Shown here in pieces: positions 8,603-17,162 of a stretch of 64,000 nucleotides of DNA. The DNA lies in assembly GCF_001422045.1 (NCBI RefSeq), contig NZ_LMLW01000001.1, forward strand, positions 194,972-258,971, read 5' to 3'. The position numbers were made by a program, and so were the translations under genes. The DNA comes from Sphingomonas sp. Leaf242. Its GTDB lineage: Bacteria; Pseudomonadota; Alphaproteobacteria; Sphingomonadales; Sphingomonadaceae. How positions within the stretch are numbered: position 1 is the first letter of the stretch; each line of letters begins with the position of its first letter. The notes beneath the pieces are model-generated. The model did no database searches. It had not been told where the DNA came from and saw only the letters and a program-made list of their open reading frames with translations.

Positions 8603-9265
8603 ATGTCGGAACACCCCGCCAATCCTTCGAAGTTTCGCCGCAACCGTCTGGCGATCGCCGCCGCCGGTCTGCTCGTCGTCGGCGGTGCCGCCGGTGCCGT
8701 CACCGTCGCCGCCACCCGCCCGACGGTGAGCATGGCCCCCGCCACGCCGGTCGCGATCCGCTCGCTTCAGTCGGACGGCATCGTCACGATCCGCGGCACC
8801 GTCGCCGAGGTCTATGGCAACAAGTTCGTGATGGCCGATCGCACCGGTCGCGCGCTGGTCGATCTCGGCCGCGAAGGCGAGGACGGCACGCTCGTCACCC
8901 CCGGGCAGCCGGTCACCGTCCAGGGCCAGTTCGACCAGGGCTTCGTCCATGCGTCGTATCTGGTTGGTGCGGGTGGCAAGGTCACCGCGCTCGGCCCGGT
9001 CGGCGGTCCGCCGCGCGGTCGTCCCGGCCCCGGTCCTGATGGCCCCGATGGTGGTCCCGGCGGCCCCGGTGGCCCGGGAGGTCCAGGTGGACCCGGTGCC
9101 CCGCCACCGCCGCCGCCAGCCGGCGTCGTCCCCCCTGCGCCGATGGGAACGGCACCCGGCACGCTGCCGCCGGCTCCAGCACCCGGTGTTACACCACCGG
9201 CTCCGGTGACCGGCACCCCGCCGGCTCCAACGACCGGTACCGCACAACCGGCGCGCGGCGTCTGA
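8603..9265 (+). CDS. Secreted or membrane-anchored OB-fold-like protein with collagen-like and proline-rich tail
   Basis: The 220-residue protein starts with a basic segment and one hydrophobic helix (LAIAAAGLLVVGGAAGAVTVAA, residues about 16-37), a signal anchor or signal peptide. Residues about 55-120 (IVTIRGTVAEVYGNKFVM, then TVQGQFD) resemble the small beta-barrel of periplasmic bacterial OB-fold proteins. The tail holds GGPGGPGGPGGPG repeats and long Pro/Ala runs. It is preceded by GAGGA and is divergent from a two-component operon, suggesting an envelope-stress or cation-response role; that role is inference. The repeats may change in length by slippage. Confidence 0.75.
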   Translation: MSEHPANPSKFRRNRLAIAAAGLLVVGGAAGAVTVAATRPTVSMAPATPVAIRSLQSDGIVTIRGTVAEVYGNKFVMADRTGRALVDLGREGEDGTLVTPGQPVTVQGQFDQGFVHASYLVGAGGKVTALGPVGGPPRGRPGPGPDGPDGGPGGPGGPGGPGGPGAPPPPPPAGVVPPAPMGTAPGTLPPAPAPGVTPPAPVTGTPPAPTTGTAQPARGV

Positions 9266-9283
9266 CCCGAGAACGAAACTGCG

Positions 9284-9314
9284 AAGCGGGGTCGGCAATC
9301 CGCCGGCCCCGTTT
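9284..9314. terminator. Bidirectional terminator-like hairpin
   Basis: GCGGGGTCGGC and GCCGGCCCCGT pair across a five-base loop and are followed by TTTCG. The hairpin sits between two convergent genes, so it could terminate both. Confidence 0.6.
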
Positions 9315-9316
9315 CG

Positions 9317-9550
9317 TCACACCCGCCGAACTGCGGGCATTTGGTGGACCGCGCCAGTGCGGTCGCGTTTGGTCTTCGGCGCCGTCCGCGTCCAATACCA
9401 TCCGGTGATCGCCAGCGGCGCGGCGAGCAGCAGCCCGGCCGCGACGTCCCAGCCGCCATCGCCGATCAGCCCGGCGCCAAGCCCGAGCAGAGTCGCGATC
9501 CCAAGCAGGATCGGCACGCCGAAAACCTGCAGCGTCGTCCTGTGTCTCAT
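9317..9550 (-). CDS. Small membrane protein downstream of the PepSY gene
   Basis: This is a 77-residue protein with two hydrophobic stretches (VFGVPILLGIATLLGLGAGL and VAAGLLLAAPLAITGWYW) and a basic tail. Its ATG overlaps the TGA stop of the PepSY gene (ATGA), so the two are translationally coupled. Small proteins with this layout often follow PepSY membrane proteins in Proteobacteria. The function is not known to me; a helper role in the same membrane process is plausible. Confidence 0.7.
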   Translation of the reverse strand: MRHRTTLQVFGVPILLGIATLLGLGAGLIGDGGWDVAAGLLLAAPLAITGWYWTRTAPKTKRDRTGAVHQMPAVRRV

Positions 9551-10677
9551 GCTTCACCTGCCATCACGACTTCGCGGACACGCTGTTCGCTCGGCCCACC
9601 GCGTCGCCGCAGCCAGAGGTACAGCCCGCTGCCGAGCACGACGATCGTCAGCGTGTCGAACACCGCCCAGACGATCTTCATCGCCATCCCGCCATAATCG
9701 CCGAAGTGCAGCGGCTGCGCGAGCAGCATCGCCTGCATGTACCACGGCATCGGCGTCACCGCGTCGAGCCGCCCGGTCGCCGCATCGACGAACCCCGGCA
9801 ACAGCAGTTTCGACGTCAGCGGCGTCGTCCCACGCAGGAACACCGCATAATGATGCTTGCTGCTGAACACGACGCCGGGAAAGGCGATGAACTGCGGCGT
9901 CATGTCCGGTGCCTCGCGTTGCACCGCGTCGAGCGCAGCCTGCACCGACGCGCGCTGCTTGCCGAGCGGCGTCCGCGCCTCGCTCGCCATGATCGCGGCG
10001 AGCCCGTTCGCCTTCCAGATCCCGGTGATCGGCACGACCAGCGTGTTGATCGTGCCCGTCAGCCCGACCACGCTCGCCCAGACCAGCGTGACGATGCCGA
10101 GCAAATTATGCCGGTCGAGCCAGCCGAGCCGTGTGCTTCGGTTGCGGCGCAGCGTGCCGAAATCGAGCTTCGCCATGAACGGCGCGTAGAGCACCACGCC
10201 CGACACGATCGCCGCGAAGAACAGCAGGCCCATGAAACCGAGGAAGATCTCCGCCCAGAAGCCGAGCAGCATGTCGGTGTGCAGCTTGAGGATGAAATCC
10301 ATGACGCCGTCGACATGCGGCGGCAGCATCGTGCCGGTGCGCGCGTCGAGCGCGAGGAAATGCATCGCCGCGGGGACCGCATCGGGGGTTGGCCCGGTCG
10401 TGACGTAGACGATCGGCCGGTGGTCGTCGAAGCTCAGATAGAGCGGGATATCACCCGGCGCCTGCGCAGCGGCGCGCGCGAGGATGGTGTCGAGCGACAG
10501 CGCCGGGGTCGTCGCCGGCAGTGCCGCGAGCGGCGCCGGCGGATCGAGCCAGCCGTCGATCTCCTCGTGGAAGATCAACGGCAGCCCGGTCACGCACAGC
10601 ATCAACAGGAACGCCGTGCAGATCAGGCTCGTCCATTTGTGGACGAGGTACCACGCCTTGATCGTACCGCGAGTCAC
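9547..10677 (-). CDS. PepSY domain-containing membrane protein
   Basis: The 376-residue protein begins with a membrane helix after a short cytoplasmic stretch (WTSLICTAFLLMLCVTGLPLIF), the typical start of PepSY-associated TM proteins. Three further helices lie around residues 160-185, 205-225 and 340-360. Extracytoplasmic PepSY-like regions lie between them, and HEEIDGWL follows helix 1. The family is often linked to siderophore or iron-reductase systems. Upstream at about 10745-10760, AATGATAACGATG weakly recalls a Fur box. No TonB-dependent receptor lies next to it here. Role in iron handling is inferred. Confidence 0.85.
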   Translation of the reverse strand: MTRGTIKAWYLVHKWTSLICTAFLLMLCVTGLPLIFHEEIDGWLDPPAPLAALPATTPALSLDTILARAAAQAPGDIPLYLSFDDHRPIVYVTTGPTPDAVPAAMHFLALDARTGTMLPPHVDGVMDFILKLHTDMLLGFWAEIFLGFMGLLFFAAIVSGVVLYAPFMAKLDFGTLRRNRSTRLGWLDRHNLLGIVTLVWASVVGLTGTINTLVVPITGIWKANGLAAIMASEARTPLGKQRASVQAALDAVQREAPDMTPQFIAFPGVVFSSKHHYAVFLRGTTPLTSKLLLPGFVDAATGRLDAVTPMPWYMQAMLLAQPLHFGDYGGMAMKIVWAVFDTLTIVVLGSGLYLWLRRRGGPSEQRVREVVMAGEA

Positions 10678-11006
10678 GGCCGCACGCCGATCTTCCGTTC
10701 CGAATGTGCAGCGCCGCGCTCGTTCATACGCGCAGTCGTATAGGAATGATAACGATGTGCAATAGCGGAACGGCGCTGACCTCGCAGTCTGCGAAATCGA
10801 TGGAGGTAGTACGGGCGACGGCAGACCCCGAACGGTCGACTGGATCGCGCCATCCCCAAAATTTCTCCGTCACCCCGGACTGGTTCGGGGGTCCACCGTT
10901 CCGCAAACCAAATACTATTTATCGTGCGGCACCGTGGATGCCGGAACGAGTCCGGCATGACGGAAGTGGGTGGGATTTGCCGAACCGAACTTAATGGCGA
11001 TCCCTC
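10678..11006. other. Intergenic region with a palindromic repeat
   Basis: This 329-base gap separates two minus-strand genes and no credible gene is seen in it. It contains the presumed promoter of the PepSY gene, with a weak Fur-like AATGATAACGATG, and an inverted repeat at 10868-10963. Confidence 0.6.
10868..10963. repeat. Inverted repeat (CGTCACCCCGGAC... CCGGCATGACGG)
   Basis: The left arm CGTCACCCCGGACTGGTTCG is mirrored by CGAGTCCGGCATGACGG, with GTCCACCGTTCCGC and CCGTGGATGCCGG between them. A related unit occurs at 41258-41354, so it is a dispersed family. Confidence 0.7.
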
Positions 11007-11684
11007 CTAGTCCTCGAACGCGATCTCCAGCGGCTCGAGGCCATCGATCGTCGCGCGGACGCGTTGGCCGCGCCTGATCGGGCCGACTCCGGCGGGCGTG
11101 CCGGTGAAAATCAGGTCGCCCGGTGCGAGTTCGACGAAGCTCGACAGGGCCGCGATCACCTCGGCCACGCTCCAGATCATCATCGACAGGTCACCCGATT
11201 GCCGCGTCTCGCCATCGACCGCCAGCGCGATCGCACCCTGCGCGGCCGGCGCACCAGGCGTCAGTGCGCCGACCGGGGCCGATCGATCGAACCCCTTCGC
11301 CATGTCCCACGGACGACCCGCCTTCTTCGCGACCGCCTGAAGATCGCGCCGCGTCAGATCGATGCCGACGCCAGCGCCGAAGATCATCGCCGCCGCCTCC
11401 GTGGCCGCGACATCCTTCCCGCCGACGCCGATCGCAACGACGAGCTCCACCTCGTGATGCAAATCGTCGGTCTGCGTGGGAAAGGGCAGCGTCGTGCCGC
11501 TCGCGACGACCGCATCTGCCGGCTTCGAGAAGAAGAACGGCTGTTGCCGGGCGGGATCGGATCCCATCTCGCGGGCATGATCGGCATAGTTCTGCCCGAC
11601 GCAGAAAATGCGGCGGACCGGGAAGCGGTCCGTGGTGCCGACGATCGCGACCGTTGGCGGGGTGACTTCGGGTATGTGCATCAT
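11007..11684 (-). CDS. Fumarylacetoacetate hydrolase family protein
   Basis: The 225-residue protein has the FAH core. FCVGQNYADHAREMG near residue 27 and LHHEVELVVAIG near 70 supply Glu residues for a divalent metal, with the Asp in GAGVGIDLTRRDLQ. FTGTPAGVGP near the end is the family signature. Such enzymes hydrolyse C-C bonds or decarboxylate/tautomerise 2-oxo acids (for example fumarylpyruvate hydrolase, which this short form resembles). The first of two ATGs (11684) follows an AGGAGCC Shine-Dalgarno sequence. It stands alone, divergent from the catalase-like gene. Confidence 0.9.
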   Translation of the reverse strand: MMHIPEVTPPTVAIVGTTDRFPVRRIFCVGQNYADHAREMGSDPARQQPFFFSKPADAVVASGTTLPFPTQTDDLHHEVELVVAIGVGGKDVAATEAAAMIFGAGVGIDLTRRDLQAVAKKAGRPWDMAKGFDRSAPVGALTPGAPAAQGAIALAVDGETRQSGDLSMMIWSVAEVIAALSSFVELAPGDLIFTGTPAGVGPIRRGQRVRATIDGLEPLEIAFED

Positions 11685-11804
11685 AGGCTCCTTCGATGGC
11701 GCTGATCGGCGGTCGGCATCCGGTTTGCAACGCCGTGATCGCAATTTCGCGGAACGTCTTTCGAGACCAGGGGGTTACGACGCGGTACGAAATGGAGTTA
11801 CCCG

Positions 11805-12899
11805 ATGCCCAGCAAGTCCCCCGTCCGCTACGATCCGTCCGTCGAGACGGTCGCCTCCGACGAGCAGGAGACGCTGGCCGTGCTGGAGGAGTCGTTTCGC
11901 GAGATTCTCGAGACGACCTCACAGGACTATGGCCATGCGGTCCGCGCGGTCCATGCCAAGGCGCACGGCATCGCCCGCGGGACGCTGGTCATCGCCGCCG
12001 ATCTGCCCCCCGAACTGGCGCAAGGGATCTTCGCGACGCCCGGCGAGCACGAGGCGATCCTGCGCATCTCGACCAATGCCGGGGACATCCTCGACGACAG
12101 CATCAGCCTGCCGCGCGGTCTCGCTCTGAAGATCCTCGATGTCGACGGTGCGCGGTTGCCGGGATCGGACGGCGCGACGACGCAGGATTTCATCATGGTC
12201 AACGGCCCTGCGTTTGCGGCGGCGGACGCCAAGGCGTTTTCGAAGAACTTGAAGCTTCTTTCGAAGACCACCGACAAGTTCGAGGGCGTGAAGAAGGCGA
12301 TGTCCGCCACCTTCCGCGTCGTCGAAGCCGCGCTCGAAGCGGTCGGCGGCCAGTCGGCGACGCTGCAGACCCTGGGCGGCGCGAAACCCGTCCACCCGCT
12401 CGGCGAAACCTATTACTCGCAGACCCCGCTGCGCTATGGCGATTACATCGCGAAGGTCGCGCTGTTTCCCGTCTCGCCAAGCCTGACGCGTCTCACCGGC
12501 GACATGGTCGACATCACCGCGCGCCCAGACGCGTTGCGCGAGGTGGTCCGCGAGGAACTGATCGAGCATGGCGGCGCGTGGGAGCTTCGCGTCCAGCTCA
12601 ACACCGATCTCGAAGCGATGCCGATCGAGGATGCGTCGGTGGTGTGGGACGAAGCGGAAAGCCCGTTCGTCACCGTCGCGACTCTGACGGTCGAGCCGCA
12701 AATCTCCTGGGAGCAGGGCGTGACCGACCGGACCGACGATGCACTGGTCTACAGCATCTGGAACGGCGTTGCCGCGCACCAGCCGCTCGGCGGGGTCAAC
12801 CGTGCGCGCAAGGATACCTATGCGCTGTCCGCGAACTTCCGCGGCAATTTCAACGGTTGCCCGGTGCATCAGCCCGCGTCGCTCGCCGAACTTGCGTGA
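11805..12899 (+). CDS. Catalase-fold heme protein
   Basis: The 364-residue protein is shorter than monofunctional catalases and matches the small catalase-like group. HAVRAVHAKAHGIARG near residue 45 contains the distal His context, LRISTNAGD replaces the catalase LRFST stretch, and DFIMVNGPAF parallels the family's FF/N region. The C-terminal Tyr/Arg heme-binding signature of true catalases was not identified, so activity could be peroxidase-like. No signal peptide is seen. The phosphoesterase gene starts seven bases after its stop, so the two probably form an operon. Confidence 0.82.
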   Translation: MPSKSPVRYDPSVETVASDEQETLAVLEESFREILETTSQDYGHAVRAVHAKAHGIARGTLVIAADLPPELAQGIFATPGEHEAILRISTNAGDILDDSISLPRGLALKILDVDGARLPGSDGATTQDFIMVNGPAFAAADAKAFSKNLKLLSKTTDKFEGVKKAMSATFRVVEAALEAVGGQSATLQTLGGAKPVHPLGETYYSQTPLRYGDYIAKVALFPVSPSLTRLTGDMVDITARPDALREVVREELIEHGGAWELRVQLNTDLEAMPIEDASVVWDEAESPFVTVATLTVEPQISWEQGVTDRTDDALVYSIWNGVAAHQPLGGVNRARKDTYALSANFRGNFNGCPVHQPASLAELA

Positions 12900-12906
12900 C
12901 CCTCGC

Positions 12907-13662
12907 ATGCTGAAACTGTTCCACGTCAGCGACGTCCATTTTGGCGCCGAGGACCCCGCCGCGATCGCCTGGTTCGACCAGTGCGTCGCCGCGGAAAAGC
13001 CCGATGCCGTCATCATGACGGGCGATCTGACGATGCGCGCGACTAAGCGCGAGTTCGAACGCGGCGGCGATTGGCTGCGCTCGCTCGGCGTGCCGGTGAC
13101 GCTGGAGGTCGGCAATCACGACATTCCCTATTATTGGGACCCGTTCCGGCGGATATTCGCGCCGTATCAGCGCTATGCCGCGGTCGAGCAGATGATCGAA
13201 CGTCCATTGGAACTGCCCGGTGTGACGATCGTCCCGCTGAAGACGACCGCGCGCGCGCAGTGGCGGTGGAACTGGTCGAAGGGCAGGGTGGGGCAGGGCT
13301 CGCTGCGGCGTGCGCTGACGCTGATCGCTGACGCGCCGAAGGGCAATCTGGTCTTCGTCGCCGCGCATCACCCGCTGATCGAAGGTGGGACGACGGGTAC
13401 TGCCAGGACGCGCTATGGCGACGAGGCGCTGACTGCGCTTGCCGAGGCGGGGGCGCATGCCGTCTTGTCCGGCCACGTCCACGATCCCTTCGATATCCCC
13501 GTCGATCGCGAGGGCCGGACGGTCCGCATGATCGGTGCGGGCACGTTGTCGAAGCGGACGCGCGGCACGCCTCCGGCGTTCAACGAGATCCAGGTTGATG
13601 GCCCTAGTTTCGTGACGCTGTCGCGCACGCTGTCGACCAACGCGAAGCAACCGCTTCGTTAG
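12907..13662 (+). CDS. Metallophosphoesterase (calcineurin-like)
   Basis: The 251-residue protein shows all canonical metal-binding blocks in order: SDVHFGA (DxH) at residue 8, TGDLT (GD), EVGNHDIPYY (GNHD), AAHHPLIEGG and SGHVHDPFD (GHxH). These coordinate a dinuclear centre hydrolysing phosphodiesters, perhaps cyclic nucleotides as in CpdA-like enzymes. The ATG at 12907 places the first motif just after the start, as in relatives. It is co-oriented with the catalase-like gene with a seven-base gap. Confidence 0.92.
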   Translation: MLKLFHVSDVHFGAEDPAAIAWFDQCVAAEKPDAVIMTGDLTMRATKREFERGGDWLRSLGVPVTLEVGNHDIPYYWDPFRRIFAPYQRYAAVEQMIERPLELPGVTIVPLKTTARAQWRWNWSKGRVGQGSLRRALTLIADAPKGNLVFVAAHHPLIEGGTTGTARTRYGDEALTALAEAGAHAVLSGHVHDPFDIPVDREGRTVRMIGAGTLSKRTRGTPPAFNEIQVDGPSFVTLSRTLSTNAKQPLR

Positions 13663-13844
13663 ACGCGCCGACCGCAACCGGACGGCGGGCACAATTCCCG
13701 TCACTGCATTACCGCATATGACAGTCCGGCATCATTAGGTGCTTGCTATGCCGCGCTAATCGTCACAGCGGCTGTAACCGATCGGGTTGTGGTGGCGCCC
13801 CTGCTTCGGCGAGCGCACAGTGCGGCCGGCTACAAAGGTGATGA

Positions 13845-14894
13845 GTGCATATGTTGGCCTGGACGACCGCGTTGCTGATGGCTGCAACATCGATGCAGGC
13901 GAACGGCGAGTCGCTCGCCGCGCAACAGCCGGTCGAACCGCCGGTGCGCGTCGACGACCAGGCCACGAGCCCGCCGATAACGTCGCTGTCGATTACCCCC
14001 ACGCCCGCACCGGTTCCCCTGTCGCCGCAAACCGATCGACCGATCCTGGAGGCGACGACCCCTGCACCGCGGAAGGCCGGCAGCACCGCCGGGCCGCCGC
14101 ACGACATCGTCGTCGTCGGGCGGAAAGCGCTCGCGGGCGATCCGCTGCGATCGGTCAACGCGACCGCGTTCGACGCGACCGAGGCGGTCGACAAGGCGTT
14201 CGTTGGGCCGGTCGCGCGTCAGTACAAGAAGACCGTCCCGTCGCCGATCCGCCGCGGCATCCACAATTTCCTCTACAATCTGCGCGAACCGATCGTGTTC
14301 GTGAACTTCCTGCTGCAGCTGAAACCCGGCAAGGCCGTCGAAACCGTCGGTCGGTTCGCGATCAACTCGACGGTCGGCGCTGTCGGCGTGCTGGACATCG
14401 CCAAGCGCCGGCCGTTCCGCCTGCCGCGCCGCTCGAACGGGTTCGCCAACACGCTGGGCTATTACGGCGTAAAGAACGGGCCGTTCCTGTTCCTGCCGCT
14501 GGTCGGCCCGACGACGCTGCGCGATCTGATCGGTGGCGGGGTCGATCGACTGATGCTGCCGGTCGCGGTCGGCAAGCCGTTCACCAGTCCGACCTACACG
14601 ATCCCGGCCGGCGTCCTAGGCGCGCTCGATCATCGCTCGGAGTTCGACGACACGCTGAAGGACCTGCACGACAACGCCGCCGATCCCTATGCGGCGTCGC
14701 GCGAATTCTACCTGCGCCGACGCCAGGCGGAGATCGATCATCTCCACGGCCGCAACGTCGACGCCATCCTCGGGCCCGGCGGGGTCACCGAACCGCCCCC
14801 TCGCGCGGCCATGCCGATCATCGAGCAGATGCCGACGGCGGAGCCGAGCGCGACCGCTGTGCAACCCGTGGTGCCGGAACCGGCGCGACCCTGA
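13845..14894 (+). CDS. mlaA: MlaA (VacJ) family outer-membrane lipid asymmetry protein without a lipobox
   Basis: The core (residues about 95-290) matches MlaA: FNLREPIVFVNFLLQ-like (here LYNLREPIVFVNFLLQ), RFAINSTVGAVGVLD, NTLGYYGVKNGPFLFLPLVGP, and RDLIGGGVD. MlaA removes misplaced phospholipids from the outer leaflet with porins and MlaC. Unusually, no cysteine occurs anywhere in the protein, so the normal lipoprotein anchor is absent; the N-terminus looks like an ordinary signal peptide (LAWTTALLMAATSMQA). A stop codon immediately upstream of the GTG at 13845 rules out an extension. AAAGG sits six bases before the GTG; ATG at 13851 is the alternative. N- and C-terminal Pro-rich extensions are present. 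Confidence 0.85.
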   Translation: MHMLAWTTALLMAATSMQANGESLAAQQPVEPPVRVDDQATSPPITSLSITPTPAPVPLSPQTDRPILEATTPAPRKAGSTAGPPHDIVVVGRKALAGDPLRSVNATAFDATEAVDKAFVGPVARQYKKTVPSPIRRGIHNFLYNLREPIVFVNFLLQLKPGKAVETVGRFAINSTVGAVGVLDIAKRRPFRLPRRSNGFANTLGYYGVKNGPFLFLPLVGPTTLRDLIGGGVDRLMLPVAVGKPFTSPTYTIPAGVLGALDHRSEFDDTLKDLHDNAADPYAASREFYLRRRQAEIDHLHGRNVDAILGPGGVTEPPPRAAMPIIEQMPTAEPSATAVQPVVPEPARP

Positions 14895-14915
14895 CGGTGC
14901 GAAGGCTGCGGTCCC

Positions 14916-15701
14916 TTACGGCGCCGATCCCGAATTGAACTCGATGTCGATCTCGACCCAGCCGCCGAGGACCGGCTTGCCGTTGATCCGCGGCGGACGC
15001 ACGCGGAACTGCCACGCGGCCTGACGCATCGATCGGGCAAGGCCCGAACCGACCGGTGACTCGCTCAGCGCGCGGCAATTCTCGACCTGATAGTTCGCGA
15101 TCATCCGGCAGGCGATCTTCGCCCAGCTGTTGGGTGGCGGCGCGCTCTTCAGATAGCCGTTCAGCTCCGCATCGGTCGGCCGACGATACCATTCGACCTT
15201 CATCAAACGCTCTCCGCCAGGGCCTTCGCCCGGACCGTAGACTGAACCGCTGTCCTTCCCCTTGCCCGACCCGCTCCCACCGTCGCCGCCAGCAAGCTGG
15301 TCTTCAGGATGCGACGGCATCTTCGAAATATCCGCGGCGTCGAACATCTCCATGCCGCCGAGCATCTTGATCGGCAGCGGCGGCGGCGATTTGGGCGGCG
15401 CGGGGGGCGCTTGCGCGGCATCGGCGCGCGGCGCCGCGCGCTGCGGAGAACCACCGCTCGCACGCTTCGCCTTGGTCGGCGAAGGCGTCCGCTTGGCCGG
15501 GGTCGGCGCCGTCTGATCGGGCGCCAGCTGGAACGTCACGGGGTTGCGCGGTTCCACCGGCTTGGCGACCATCGACGGCGCCAGCCGCAGCAGCAACAGG
15601 ATGATCAGGATATGTGCGACGATCGTCAGACCGACCGCAACGCTCCGCCGCCGTGCCGACCCGCGCGTCTCGATCGACGAAGAATGGTACGCCGACCGCA
15701 T
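14916..15701 (-). CDS. TonB-like envelope protein
   Basis: The 261-residue protein has a short cytoplasmic N-terminus, one membrane helix (VGLTIVAHILIILLLLRLAP, about 22-41), a Pro/Ala/Lys-rich spacer (about 60-120), a Gly/Ser-rich linker and a C-terminal domain ending WVEIDIEF. This order is that of TonB-type proteins, though the spacer lacks regular Glu-Pro/Lys-Pro repeats and the C-terminal domain is atypical. It may couple proton-motive force to an outer-membrane receptor, but no ExbBD or receptor lies nearby. The ATG at 15701 is preferred because upstream residues are Cys/Arg-rich and unlike the family. Confidence 0.65.
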   Translation of the reverse strand: MRSAYHSSSIETRGSARRRSVAVGLTIVAHILIILLLLRLAPSMVAKPVEPRNPVTFQLAPDQTAPTPAKRTPSPTKAKRASGGSPQRAAPRADAAQAPPAPPKSPPPLPIKMLGGMEMFDAADISKMPSHPEDQLAGGDGGSGSGKGKDSGSVYGPGEGPGGERLMKVEWYRRPTDAELNGYLKSAPPPNSWAKIACRMIANYQVENCRALSESPVGSGLARSMRQAAWQFRVRPPRINGKPVLGGWVEIDIEFNSGSAP

Positions 15702-15853
15702 CGGCTGTCCGCCTACCCGCGCAAGGTCGCGCCTGCAACCGCCCCCCGCGCATGACGAAGACTTCATCGAAGCAAAGCCGATCGCCGAGCGCGTAGCTCA
15801 TTGCCTGCCGCAGACCATAAGCGGCGGGATGTTGGACCAGATGACGAGGAGGA

Positions 15854-15867
15854 TTGGTGCACCCGAC
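15854..15867. repeat. Left attachment-site repeat of the island
   Basis: TTGGTGCACCCGAC is identical to the 3' end of the tRNA-Arg gene at 23629-23642 (as read on the plus strand). Flanking bases differ, so the identity is limited to 14 bp, as expected for a duplicated att core. Confidence 0.78.
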
Positions 15868-15903
15868 GAGCCTCCATTAATCAGAGGTAACTGCCGGCTA
15901 GCG

Positions 15904-17162
15904 ATGAGCGAAGGACCTCCTCCACAAGCTGCGCGGTTCGCTGACCCGGTAGCGCATAGCCAAGCGCTGGGTGGGTTCGTGGCAGGGGCGCTAATAGGAC
16001 TGGCGGCAGCAGCGGGCGTTGCGATCGTTGTGGGCATGGCAGCGACAGCGATCGCCGCGAGGTCGCGACGGCAGGACTGGCGACGCCGCTGGTTGCGGGC
16101 GTGGCGGTGACCATCGGCGAGTTTGCGGTCAACGCCGTGGTCGGCGGCGCGTTAATGGGGTTGGCGGAGGATGCAGGCGAGGCGCTGGGCTCGTCGCTGA
16201 TGGGAGCGCCTTCGGGCTCGATCCTCCGGGGTTCGCCAACCGTCTTCATCAACGGACTGCCCGCTGCGCGGGTGACAGATGCCGAAAGTTGCGACGCGGG
16301 CAAGATCGCGCAAGGGTCCGGCACGGTTTTCATCAATGGCCTCCCAGCGGCGCGTGCCGGCGACAAGGCGACGTGCGGCGCGGTGATCATCGAGGGGTCG
16401 GGCAACGTGTTCATTGGCGGCGGCGCGGTCACGGTGCTGCCGATCCAGTCGGAGGTGCCCCAAAGTGTGCGTTGGGCGGCGGTGTTGGTCGGCATCCTGC
16501 CGGCGCTCCGCGGTGCCGCGCGTGCGCTCGGGCCGGCGTTGGCCAAGGTCGAGGCGACCGGGATCGTGCGTGCCGCACAGACCGGGGTCAAGGCTCTGGG
16601 GCGGCAGATGGAGGCGCGGGCGGGTAAAAGCGCGTCGGCTTTGAGTCCACATGTTGCTGAGACGGCAGAGCGTATTGGAATTCCCTCTGCCAAGGTTCAG
16701 GAAATTCTCGACATGCCAAAAGCCAGTCGACCTCCTCCCGACACTTACATTCCGCCGGAACGACTGGCGCAGCATGGCGAGGCGTTTGAGGATGGCGCCT
16801 CACGCATTACTCTACAGCAGAATCTTGAAAAGTATGGCTTGGGCCAACGAGATGGTACGACTTTCATATCGACCAAAGGTGACACGGATCGCATGCTGGC
16901 CGATGCGGGCGGCGACCCACGAAAGTTGGAGGAAGCCTTGGGGTTGCCAAGCGGGCAACTTGATGATTCTCAGCTTGTGCGAGTAGATTTCACACCGGAG
17001 GCAATGCGCGATTTGAGCATGCGGATGCCAAGCGGACAAGAAGCTGGCGCCAACGAGCATTGGCTTCCGGGTGGCTATCTGCCGAATGGGCAGAACGAAG
17101 CAGTTATCGACGGCGTTAAGGCGCTTCCTGAGCATTATGTAACGACGGTGTTGAATCCATGA
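15904..17162 (+). pseudogene. prePAAR/PAAR type VI secretion effector with C-terminal toxin-like domain, split by a frameshift
   Basis: The first frame starts at ATG 15904. It encodes the prePAAR motif AARFADPVAH (AARxxDxxxH) and membrane helices (LGGFVAGALIGLAAAAGVAI), then stops at 16110. The downstream frame continues without loss of similarity as EVATAGLATPLVAGVAVTIG and runs to 17162. One missing base near 16059-16060 (GCGAG for GCGGAG) explains the break; restored length is about 419 residues. Two PAAR-type repeats (PTVFINGLPAARVTD, GTVFINGLPAARAGD) and NVFIGGG follow. The last ~180 residues have lower GC and a motif HWLPGGYLPNGQNEAVID; I do not recognise the toxin. No Eag chaperone or T6SS core gene is nearby. 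GTG at 16101 could start the 353-residue distal part. Confidence 0.8.

Noticed and set aside
15544..15903. Extension of the PAAR frame upstream of 15904
   Set aside because: It would run across the left att repeat into host sequence opposite the TonB-like gene; MSEGPPPQAARFADP is the natural start.
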